Part shown: positions 1 through 4,429 of the stretch, piece after piece | Layout of the letters: the number at the start of each line of letters is the position of its first letter | Position numbering within the stretch: position 1 is the first letter of the stretch | Source: Sphingomonadales bacterium | GTDB taxonomy: Bacteria; Pseudomonadota; Alphaproteobacteria; Sphingomonadales; Sphingomonadaceae | NCBI GenBank assembly: GCA_024636595.1 | Contig: JAGXGT010000088.1 | Location: 1 to 5,138 of the forward strand | Direction: 5' to 3' | Length of the DNA stretch: 5,138 bases | Made by a program: the position numbers and the translations under genes | Notes under the pieces: model-generated | Seen by the model: the letters and a program-made list of their open reading frames with translations, nothing else | Databases searched by the model: none | What the model was told of the DNA's origin: nothing

Positions 1-664
1 CGCCGTTGCTGGCCTTCAGCGCAATGCTCATATCCATCGGTATGCCGAGCACGGGATGTCGTGGTCCGGCGTGACCGAAGGCTTTCGGCTCGGGATCACC
101 GGTCAACCAGATGAACAGGTCGATCGTATGGCAGGCGTGGTGCCAAAGAAGATTGTCCACCCAACTACGCGGTTTGCCATGCATGTTGAGGTTGGAGCGG
201 CGGAAAAAATAGGTCTCTGCCACGAGGTGATGCAGGACAAATGATCCCTCGTCGATCCGCGCTTTCAAGTGTCGGTGAGCCGGGGAAAAACGGCGCGTAT
301 GGCAGGCCATCGCCACTTGTGCCGGCCGCTTATCGCAAAGTTCAGCAAGCGCATCGCAAGCCGCCAGATCGAGCCCCATCGGGATCTCTAAAAGCACATG
401 CTTTCCAGCTTTCAACGCTTTGGTTGCGTGCTCCGGGTGCAGGTTGGACGGGCTGGCGATAATCACCGCGTCGATATCGCCTCGTCCCAAGATGGCATCA
501 AGGTCGGCCGTGGCGGTGGCGATGTTCCATTTGGCTGCAAAAGCGTTCCCCGCCATTGCGTCGCCATAGACCACAGCCACCACCTTAATTCCAACCATGC
601 ACGACAGCGACTGCATATGCACATCGGCGATTGCACCTTCGCCAACGATACCGATCCGCACCAT
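1..664 (-). CDS. ligC: 4-carboxy-2-hydroxymuconate-6-semialdehyde dehydrogenase, LigC/PmdC type (C-terminus cut by window edge)
   Basis: This is an NAD(P)-dependent Gfo/Idh/MocA-family oxidoreductase. In the family, LigC oxidises the hemiacetal form of the LigAB ring-cleavage product to 2-pyrone-4,6-dicarboxylate in the cytoplasm. The frame is open from the ATG at 662-664 to the left edge, giving 221 of roughly 315 expected residues; the stop is outside the window. Visible motifs are an N-terminal Rossmann glycine pattern (GEGAIA, residues 8-13), EIP at 93-95, HTRRFSPAH at 122-130, YFFRR at 152-156, PRSW at 165-168, LLWHHACHTIDLF at 172-184, and HPVLGIPMDMSI at 203-214. The segments from 122 on closely resemble LigC of SYK-6 as I remember it. 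The usual catalytic-region EKP lysine of the superfamily is Ile here, which I recall as normal for this subfamily. The gene lies 18 bp after ligB on the same strand, so it is probably the same operon. The start may be the next codon, GTG (659-661): see the separate ribosome-site entry. Function is secure; only the start and the missing C-terminus are uncertain. Confidence 0.93.
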   Translation of the reverse strand, partial: MVRIGIVGEGAIADVHMQSLSCMVGIKVVAVVYGDAMAGNAFAAKWNIATATADLDAILGRGDIDAVIIASPSNLHPEHATKALKAGKHVLLEIPMGLDLAACDALAELCDKRPAQVAMACHTRRFSPAHRHLKARIDEGSFVLHHLVAETYFFRRSNLNMHGKPRSWVDNLLWHHACHTIDLFIWLTGDPEPKAFGHAGPRHPVLGIPMDMSIALKASNG

Positions 665-666
665 CG

Positions 667-670
667 CCTT
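667..670 (-). promoter_or_regulatory. ligC ribosome-binding site that bears on the start codon
   Basis: On the minus strand the ligB-ligC gap reads AAGG at 670-667. It is only 2 nt from the ATG at 664-662, which is too close for good initiation, but 5 nt from the following GTG at 661-659. Starting at the GTG gives a protein beginning M-RIGIVG, which matches the MRIALAG start I remember for SYK-6 LigC. The GTG is therefore a credible true start, one codon inside the ATG. The site is weak, and coupling to ligB translation may also contribute. Confidence 0.45.
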
Positions 671-682
671 ATCGACCCGCAG

Positions 683-1534
683 TTACTTGTTACGGTAGCA
701 AGCGAGCCCAGCAGCGGTGAGCGAGGCGGAGACGTGATAGTGCTGGTAGACTTCCTCGATCTCCATGTTCATGGCGCCGCGCGCCACCAGCCACATGATC
801 AGTTCGGCGCCCTCGTGGCCAGCTTCCTTCATAAAGACGCCATTTGGGATTTTGGTCAGCGCCATAGGATCGGTGACCATCTTGTCGAGGAACATACGGT
901 CGAAATCCGGCTGCATGAAGCCTGAGCGTTCGCCTTGCAATTGGTGAGACATGCCCCCGGTGCCCATGATCAGGACCCGCGTATCCTTTGGATATGCATC
1001 GACTGCCTTGCGGATCGCCTGGCCGAGCTTGAAGCAACGCAGTGGCATTGGCAGAGGAAACTGGATGGTGTTGACCGTGATCGGGATTACACGGGTCGGC
1101 CACTCCTCGATCTCACCGGCCGGACCGCCGAAAAAGACGCTCATTGGGACGGTAAATCCATGATCGACTTCCATTTCCTGGAACATCGTCATGTCGAACT
1201 CCTGGGCGACCAGGTGTTCAATCAGGTGCCAGCTCAGGTCGGGATCGCCCTGAAAAGCTGGAATAGGCCTCGGGCCCCAGCCTTCGTCGCCGGACCGGTA
1301 TTGCGCCGCGGCTCCAATACCGAAGGTCGGCACGCGGTCCAGAAACACCTCCAGCCCATGGTCGTTGTAGATGACGATGGTGACGTCAGGCTTTAATTCT
1401 TTGACGAACTCCTTGGCCGGAAGATAGCCGTCGAACAACGGCTTCCAGTAGGGGTCCTGCGTGATTCCGCTGTCCATGGCGATGCCGATGGAAGGAACGT
1501 GGCTCGTCGTAACTGCCGCGATGATTTCAGCCAT
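683..1534 (-). CDS. ligB: protocatechuate 4,5-dioxygenase large (beta, catalytic) subunit LigB
   Basis: This is the catalytic subunit of the type II (class III) extradiol dioxygenase that uses Fe(II) and O2 to cleave protocatechuate between C4 and C5. It is 283 residues. By alignment with SYK-6 LigB from memory, the iron ligands are His12 (TSH), His59 (YNDH, SYK-6 His61) and Glu244 (EGAELIMW, SYK-6 Glu242). The acid/base histidine is His197 in GTGGMSHQLQG (SYK-6 His195), and His125 lies in VDHG. DEGWGPRP at 83-90 is also typical. There is a roughly 4-residue insertion before EEWP (143-146). The C-terminus stops at about residue 283 against about 302 in SYK-6, so it lacks that tail; I recall Comamonas PmdB as similarly short. 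The residue after Ser271 is Leu272 where SYK-6 has Asn270. The start is well supported by AAGAGG (1545-1540), 5 nt before the ATG. It sits 9 bp downstream of ligA and is almost certainly translated with it. Confidence 0.95.
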   Translation of the reverse strand: MAEIIAAVTTSHVPSIGIAMDSGITQDPYWKPLFDGYLPAKEFVKELKPDVTIVIYNDHGLEVFLDRVPTFGIGAAAQYRSGDEGWGPRPIPAFQGDPDLSWHLIEHLVAQEFDMTMFQEMEVDHGFTVPMSVFFGGPAGEIEEWPTRVIPITVNTIQFPLPMPLRCFKLGQAIRKAVDAYPKDTRVLIMGTGGMSHQLQGERSGFMQPDFDRMFLDKMVTDPMALTKIPNGVFMKEAGHEGAELIMWLVARGAMNMEIEEVYQHYHVSASLTAAGLACYRNK

Positions 1535-1543
1535 GGAAACCTC

Positions 1544-1954
1544 TTATTTACTGGTGTGGGCGTTGAGTTTGGCGCGAAACTCTTCGAGTGTCATACTGTT
1601 TTGCTGCGCGCCCACATGCTGCATGGAGGTGTGGTTGATCGATGCCAGCTTGAACACGTAATAGATGTTGCCGCCCGACCGGATCATTCCGATCCAGTCA
1701 CGATCAAGGACCAGCTGCTTCGACTCTTCGCTTAGGCCGAACTGCGCACAGTATGCGGCCTCGTCTGCGGCGAACGCAGCGCGATTATCCCGCTTGGTCA
1801 GCGACATACACATTTTGTTGAGCGGATAGTTCTTCTGGCTGCGTGTGCCGTCGAACAGATAGGTGCCCTCGAGCGAGCGGGCGAGACGCTTATCTTCCTC
1901 GATGCGCTCGCTGATCGACGGCTCACCGGCGGCTTCTTCATCGGACGATGACAT
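1544..1954 (-). CDS. ligA: protocatechuate 4,5-dioxygenase small (alpha) subunit LigA
   Basis: This is the small alpha subunit that caps the LigB active site in the alpha2-beta2 enzyme. It carries no metal ligands itself. It is 136 residues, close to the 139 of SYK-6 LigA. Family signatures are NYPLNKMCMSL at 42-52, the RDNRAAF...DEAAYC stretch at 55-69, LVLDRDWIGMI at 81-91 and GGNIYYVFKL at 94-103. The first 25 or so residues are acidic and poorly conserved. The position aligning with SYK-6 Phe103, near the active-site entrance, is Met111 here by a remembered alignment. The start is supported by a strong AAGGAG (1966-1961), 6 nt before the ATG. The TAA stop (1546-1544) overlaps the ligB ribosome site, so the two subunits are probably coupled for balanced synthesis. 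It is the first gene of the ligABC run, 191 bp after pobA. Confidence 0.94.
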   Translation of the reverse strand: MSSSDEEAAGEPSISERIEEDKRLARSLEGTYLFDGTRSQKNYPLNKMCMSLTKRDNRAAFAADEAAYCAQFGLSEESKQLVLDRDWIGMIRSGGNIYYVFKLASINHTSMQHVGAQQNSMTLEEFRAKLNAHTSK

Positions 1955-2049
1955 GAAAATCTCCTTGTTCGCACTGAAGCGGAACCTGCCACTTCACATT
2001 AGCACTTCCGAAGAGCAGGCTGAAATTGGAAACGCGCGCTCTACCATTC

Positions 2050-2063
2050 ATTTTCCGCAAAAC
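2050..2063. repeat. direct repeat copy 1, ATTTTCCGCAAAAC
   Basis: This 14-bp copy lies upstream of ligA. Its partner at 2092-2106 is identical apart from one extra C after ATTTTCCGC. The two copies start 42 bp apart, close to four DNA helical turns, so a protein could contact both on one face. The AT-rich ends flanking a CCGC core give each copy a weakly symmetric TTTT...AAAA outline. Its role is not known; an operator half-site array is an inference. Confidence 0.6.
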
Positions 2064-2084
2064 ATCGGCTTGATTAAACCCGAT
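2064..2084. promoter_or_regulatory. candidate operator dyad ATCGG-N11-CCGAT upstream of ligA
   Basis: Two perfect 5-bp arms (2064-2068 and 2080-2084) are separated by 11 bp of AT-rich sequence containing TTGATTAAA. LysR-type regulators typically bind interrupted dyads with a T-N11-A core, and a LysR gene lies in this locus, so this is a plausible recognition site. It sits about 110 bp upstream of the ligA start codon and between the two direct repeats. Five-bp arms alone are weak evidence; the context raises its value. Confidence 0.4.
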
Positions 2085-2091
2085 AATGCCT

Positions 2092-2106
2092 ATTTTCCGC
2101 CAAAAC
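2092..2106. repeat. direct repeat copy 2, ATTTTCCGCCAAAAC
   Basis: This is the second copy of the 14-15-bp repeat, on the pobA-proximal side of the gap. It differs from copy 1 (2050-2063) only by a 1-bp C insertion. A match of this length within about 60 bp of intergenic DNA is unlikely by chance, although base composition (runs of T and A) helps. No similar copy was seen in the pobA-iclR control region. Confidence 0.6.
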
Positions 2107-2135
2107 TACATTCATCATTGACGAATGGCCTGACC

Positions 2136-2154
2136 ACTGAAGACATCAGTCTTC
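2136..2154 (-). terminator. small hairpin over the pobA stop codon, possible weak terminator or processing site
   Basis: On the pobA transcript, GAAGAC (2154-2149) pairs with GUCUUC (2144-2139) around a 4-nt loop that includes most of the stop codon (2148-2146). An alternative overlapping pairing uses ACTGA (2136-2140) and TCAGT (2146-2150). There is no U-run after the stem, so it is not a convincing intrinsic terminator. It could slow decay or mark an end separating pobA from ligABC. Confidence 0.25.
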
Positions 2155-3324
2155 GAATGGCAGGCCGATATACTGTTCGGCCAGCGCCGCCTGAGCGCGC
2201 TCGGAAGTGCACAGGTGATCGTAATCGTTGATGCGCACCTTTTTCTCGAACGCCGTTTCTTCCGGGAACACGTGCAGAAGTTTGGTCAGCCACCATGTCA
2301 GACGCTCGGCCGACCAGACGCGTCGAAGCGCCGTTGCAGAATAGTCGGCGAGATAAGTGTCGTCGCCCTTGCCGTAATGGGACTCAAGGCCGCGAGCCAA
2401 ATAGAAGACGTCAGAGACTGCAAGGTTGAGACCCTTTGCACCGGTGGGCGGAACGATGTGCGCCGCGTCACCGGCCAGGAACATCTGCCCATAGCGCATC
2501 GGTTCGGCGACAAAACTGCGCAGCGGGGCGATGGATTTCTCGATCGATGGACCGGTGACGATCTGCTCGGCAAGTTCGCTCGGAAAGCGTGTTTTCAACT
2601 CTTCCCAGAAGCGCTCATCCGGCCATTCGTTGAGATCGGCATCCACATCGCACTGGATATAGTAACGGCTGAGCATCGGGTTGCGCTGAGAGGCGAGCGC
2701 GAAGCCATTCTCGTGCCGCGCATAGATGATATCGGGCAGGGGCGGGGTTTCCGACATGATGCCGAGCCAGCCGAACGGGTAGACCTGTTCATAGATCTTA
2801 AGGATATCAGCAGGGATCGATTGTCGCCCAACACCGTGGAAGCCGTCACAGGCGGCGACGAAATCACACTCAATGCGCTCACTCTTGCCGTCCTTGACAT
2901 AGGTCACATAGGGTTTGTCGCTGGTCAAATCGTGCAGCGCCACGTCCACCGCTTCGTTGATGATTTCGGCTCCCGCCTTCTCGCGCGCGGCATACAGATC
3001 CTCAGTGATCGCCGTCTGACCATAGGCCATCATCGGCTTGCCGGTATATTTGACCGTATCGATGAAGAACGGATCGCGTCCCTGCCAGACGATATGCGTG
3101 CCGTTGTGCAAATGTCCCTCGCGGTCCATGCGCTCGCCCAGGCCAATGTCGCGCAGCAACTTGATAGTGCCATACTCCAGCACACCAGCGCGGATGCGTT
3201 TGAGCACATAGGCCTTGCTCTGTCGCTCCAGAACGATGTTATCGATCCCTTTCAGGTCGAGGATGTGGGAGAGCAGTAGCCCAGCAGGCCCCCCTCCGAT
3301 AATTGCAACGCGCGTTTTCTTCAT
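2146..3324 (-). CDS. pobA: 4-hydroxybenzoate 3-monooxygenase (p-hydroxybenzoate hydroxylase)
   Basis: This FAD-dependent aromatic hydroxylase converts 4-hydroxybenzoate, O2 and NADPH to protocatechuate, the substrate of LigAB encoded next door. It is 392 residues, against 394 for the Pseudomonas enzyme. FAD motifs are GGGPAG at 10-15, CDGFHG at 159-164 and FLAGDAAHIVPPTGAKGLN at 282-300. The substrate residues of the Pseudomonas enzyme are all present: Tyr201, Ser212, Arg214, Tyr222, Pro293 and Tyr385 at the same numbers, and Arg45 for Arg44. The 2'-phosphate region ERQSKAYV (33-40) keeps the Arg-Gln and Tyr (34, 35, 39) that give NADPH preference in the Pseudomonas protein, so I infer NADPH use. 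The start at 3324 gives the expected N-terminus directly before the FAD fold, but there is no good Shine-Dalgarno sequence upstream (GTAGCTTGAACA before the ATG). It is transcribed divergently from the IclR gene and in the same direction as ligABC. Confidence 0.97.
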   Translation of the reverse strand: MKKTRVAIIGGGPAGLLLSHILDLKGIDNIVLERQSKAYVLKRIRAGVLEYGTIKLLRDIGLGERMDREGHLHNGTHIVWQGRDPFFIDTVKYTGKPMMAYGQTAITEDLYAAREKAGAEIINEAVDVALHDLTSDKPYVTYVKDGKSERIECDFVAACDGFHGVGRQSIPADILKIYEQVYPFGWLGIMSETPPLPDIIYARHENGFALASQRNPMLSRYYIQCDVDADLNEWPDERFWEELKTRFPSELAEQIVTGPSIEKSIAPLRSFVAEPMRYGQMFLAGDAAHIVPPTGAKGLNLAVSDVFYLARGLESHYGKGDDTYLADYSATALRRVWSAERLTWWLTKLLHVFPEETAFEKKVRINDYDHLCTSERAQAALAEQYIGLPFED

Positions 3325-3380
3325 TGTTCAAGCTACCAACTTAGTGAATTTTCAATGCAATTGTCGCGCCGGGCGCGGCG

Positions 3381-3398
3381 GGTCCGTCTAGACAAACC
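3381..3398. promoter_or_regulatory. candidate operator palindrome GGT-N2-GTCTAGAC-N2-ACC
   Basis: An 18-bp interrupted palindrome with a perfect 8-bp core (GTCTAGAC, 3386-3393) and matching GGT/ACC outer arms, 7 of 9 positions symmetric. It would lie at about +8 to +25 of the proposed pobA transcript, a position suited to repression. IclR-family proteins bind palindromic sites of about this size, so the divergent regulator is the obvious candidate. The binding protein is an inference from location. Confidence 0.4.
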
Positions 3399-3412
3399 AT
3401 GGCGAGAACCCC

Positions 3413-3441
3413 AATAAAGGCTATGGCGGTTGCGCTGTCAA
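3413..3441 (-). promoter_or_regulatory. pobA: candidate pobA promoter (TTGACA-N17-TTTATT)
   Basis: On the minus strand, a perfect -35 hexamer TTGACA (3441-3436) is followed after exactly 17 bp by TTTATT (3418-3413), a 4-of-6 match to the -10 consensus. This would start transcription near 3406 and give an untranslated leader of about 80 nt before the pobA ATG. It is the best promoter-like sequence in the window, but it is a pattern match only. Confidence 0.5.
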
Positions 3442-3531
3442 GAAAATGAACTCCGGTTTGCAGAGTGGACCACCCAGAAACACAGAGCTGAATGCAGCGC
3501 CACAATGCCGATGTTGCCGAGTTGACAGAAC

Positions 3532-3558
3532 CGGGCTTTTGAAGGCTTTTCATGCCCG
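3532..3558. promoter_or_regulatory. candidate operator near iclR: CGGGC/GCCCG inverted repeat enclosing two GGCTTTT direct repeats
   Basis: GGCTTTT occurs at 3534-3540 and again at 3544-3550, exactly 10 bp apart, so on the same face of the helix. The pair is bracketed by CGGGC (3532-3536) and GCCCG (3554-3558). Repeats spaced one helical turn are a feature of the operators of PobR and PcaU, IclR-type regulators of Acinetobacter, though the sequence itself does not match theirs as I remember it. Lying 34-60 bp before the iclR start codon, it could serve autoregulation. Confidence 0.3.
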
Positions 3559-3591
3559 CCCTTTTTCATCCAGAAACATGGAAGTGGCATA

Positions 3592-4404
3592 ATGAAATCC
3601 GATGAAGAATCAGCGCCTTCTGGCATTCGCTCGCTGCTGCGCGGGCTCGAAGTCCTGACCGCGGTCAACGAAAATCCGCCGGCCACGATTTCCCGGCTGG
3701 TCACCCTGACGGACTTACCCAAGGCAACCGTGATCCGCCTTCTGGCCACATTGAGATCGGCTGGTTATCTGCGCCAAAACAGCGACACCGGCGCATATGA
3801 GCCGTTACCGAAGGTGCGCCGCCTGGCCAGCGCGATGATGATCGAAAACCCGTTTCTCAACGAAGCACGCCAGCGGTTAAACCTGTTCGGACAGCAAATC
3901 AGCTGGCCATCGGACCTCTTGATAGCAGAGCCCGATGCGATGGTCGTCGTTGCCTCCAACCGCGACACGGCGCCGATCCATCTGCGCCGCTTCGAACAAC
4001 GGCGATTTCCGATTCTTGATTCAGCCGCAGGTCTGGCCTTCCTGGCTGTCCTGCCGCAAAGCGAGCGGCTGAAAATTGTCAATCGCCACTGCGACATGCA
4101 GTCTGGCGGGAATAACACTGGTGCCCTGGTCGACCGGACCCTCGCGGCAATTGCGGCCGTCGAGGCGCAGGGCTATTCGTCGCACGACTACAACGCGCCG
4201 ATGGCCGGAACGAAGGCGGTCGGCGTCGCGGTGATGTCGGATAAACAGCCGGTTGGCGCGCTCGTTCAGATCATCCTCAAAAACGCGATCACCGACGAAC
4301 AACTTCATCAGCAATATCTTCCGGCGTTGCATGAATGCGCGGCGAATCTCGGCGACGCCTATCAGTTGCACCGGGGTATGGAGATGGCGTTTCCCCTGAC
4401 ATGA
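3592..4404 (+). CDS. IclR-family transcriptional regulator, probable regulator of pobA
   Basis: A 270-residue cytoplasmic DNA-binding protein, typical IclR-family length. The N-terminal winged helix-turn-helix covers about residues 12-72, opening with IRSLLRGLEVL (12-22). The recognition-helix region is LPKATVIRLLATLRSAGYL (42-60), followed by the wing SDTGAYEP (64-71). The C-terminal effector-binding domain spans about 80-258 and includes AAGLAFLA (145-152) and GVAVMSD...VGALVQI (211-227). IclR proteins bind small aromatic acids in this domain and act as activators or repressors; PobR and PcaU are examples that control 4-hydroxybenzoate and protocatechuate genes. Divergent placement 267 bp from pobA suggests the same job, but whether it activates or represses cannot be read from the sequence. 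The start is supported by GGAAG (3580-3584), 7 nt before the ATG. It converges on the LysR gene with a 3-bp gap. Confidence 0.92.
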   Translation: MKSDEESAPSGIRSLLRGLEVLTAVNENPPATISRLVTLTDLPKATVIRLLATLRSAGYLRQNSDTGAYEPLPKVRRLASAMMIENPFLNEARQRLNLFGQQISWPSDLLIAEPDAMVVVASNRDTAPIHLRRFEQRRFPILDSAAGLAFLAVLPQSERLKIVNRHCDMQSGGNNTGALVDRTLAAIAAVEAQGYSSHDYNAPMAGTKAVGVAVMSDKQPVGALVQIILKNAITDEQLHQQYLPALHECAANLGDAYQLHRGMEMAFPLT

Positions 4405-4429
4405 TCGCTATTCTTCGGCGGCGATCATG
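4400..4429. terminator. perfect 9-bp inverted repeat across both convergent stop codons
   Basis: CATGATCGC (4400-4408) pairs perfectly with GCGATCATG (4421-4429) across a 12-nt loop. The element contains the iclR stop codon (4402-4404) and the lysR stop (4410-4408), and its right arm encodes the end of the LysR protein. Symmetry lets it form in either transcript, so it could act as a shared bidirectional end. Neither side is followed by a T-run, so it is not a classic intrinsic terminator. Confidence 0.4.

Larger units (their letters stand above)
1955..2145. other. pobA-ligA intergenic region with candidate operator elements
   Basis: These 191 bp are visibly AT-richer than the flanking genes and hold no convincing gene on either strand. 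On the ligA side is its AAGGAG ribosome site (1961-1966). In the middle are two near-identical 14-15-bp direct repeats and an ATCGG-N11-CCGAT dyad, annotated separately. On the pobA side is a short hairpin over the pobA stop. A weak promoter reading toward ligA can be proposed: TTGGCG at 2103-2098 and TTTAAT at 2078-2073, 19-bp spacing. It is not strong enough to assert. The region could allow both read-through from pobA and independent control of ligABC. Confidence 0.6.
3325..3591. other. divergent control region between pobA and the IclR regulator
   Basis: This 267-bp non-coding stretch should hold both divergent promoters and the binding sites of the neighbouring regulator. Visible items are a good sigma70-type promoter toward pobA, an interrupted palindrome just downstream of it, and a direct/inverted repeat cluster near the iclR start, each listed separately. 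GTGGACCAC at 3465-3473 is a further short palindrome upstream of the pobA -35 box. A perfect TTGACA on the plus strand (3522-3527) could be an iclR -35 box but lacks a matching -10. No gene is seen here on either strand. Confidence 0.7.

Noticed and set aside
683..760. LigB as a C-terminally truncated, broken gene because it is about 19 residues shorter than SYK-6 LigB
   Set aside because: All metal and catalytic residues are present, the spacing to ligC is normal, and I recall other family members (PmdB) as also lacking the tail.
398..1396. Plus-strand open frames of 175 and 153 codons over ligC and ligB
   Set aside because: They are antisense to clearly conserved enzymes, have no family resemblance, and are explained by codon bias on the opposite strand.
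2005..2013. CTTCCGAAG small palindrome in the ligA leader
   Set aside because: Four-bp arms with a one-base centre are expected by chance, and nothing in the position supports a role.
2215..3279. A 354-codon open frame on the plus strand, opposite pobA
   Set aside because: It lies entirely antisense to pobA, whose product is conserved residue by residue. The antisense translation has no recognisable domain and is a typical shadow frame in GC-rich DNA.
3365..3377. CGCGCC-G-GGCGCG perfect inverted repeat in the pobA leader
   Set aside because: The one-base spacer cannot form an RNA hairpin with full arms, and short GC palindromes are common at this composition. The adjacent GTCTAGAC element is a better operator candidate.
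3522..3527. Perfect TTGACA on the plus strand as the iclR -35 box
   Set aside because: No acceptable -10 hexamer occurs at 15-19 bp (17 bp gives GCTTTT), so I do not call a promoter; it is mentioned only in the control-region entry.
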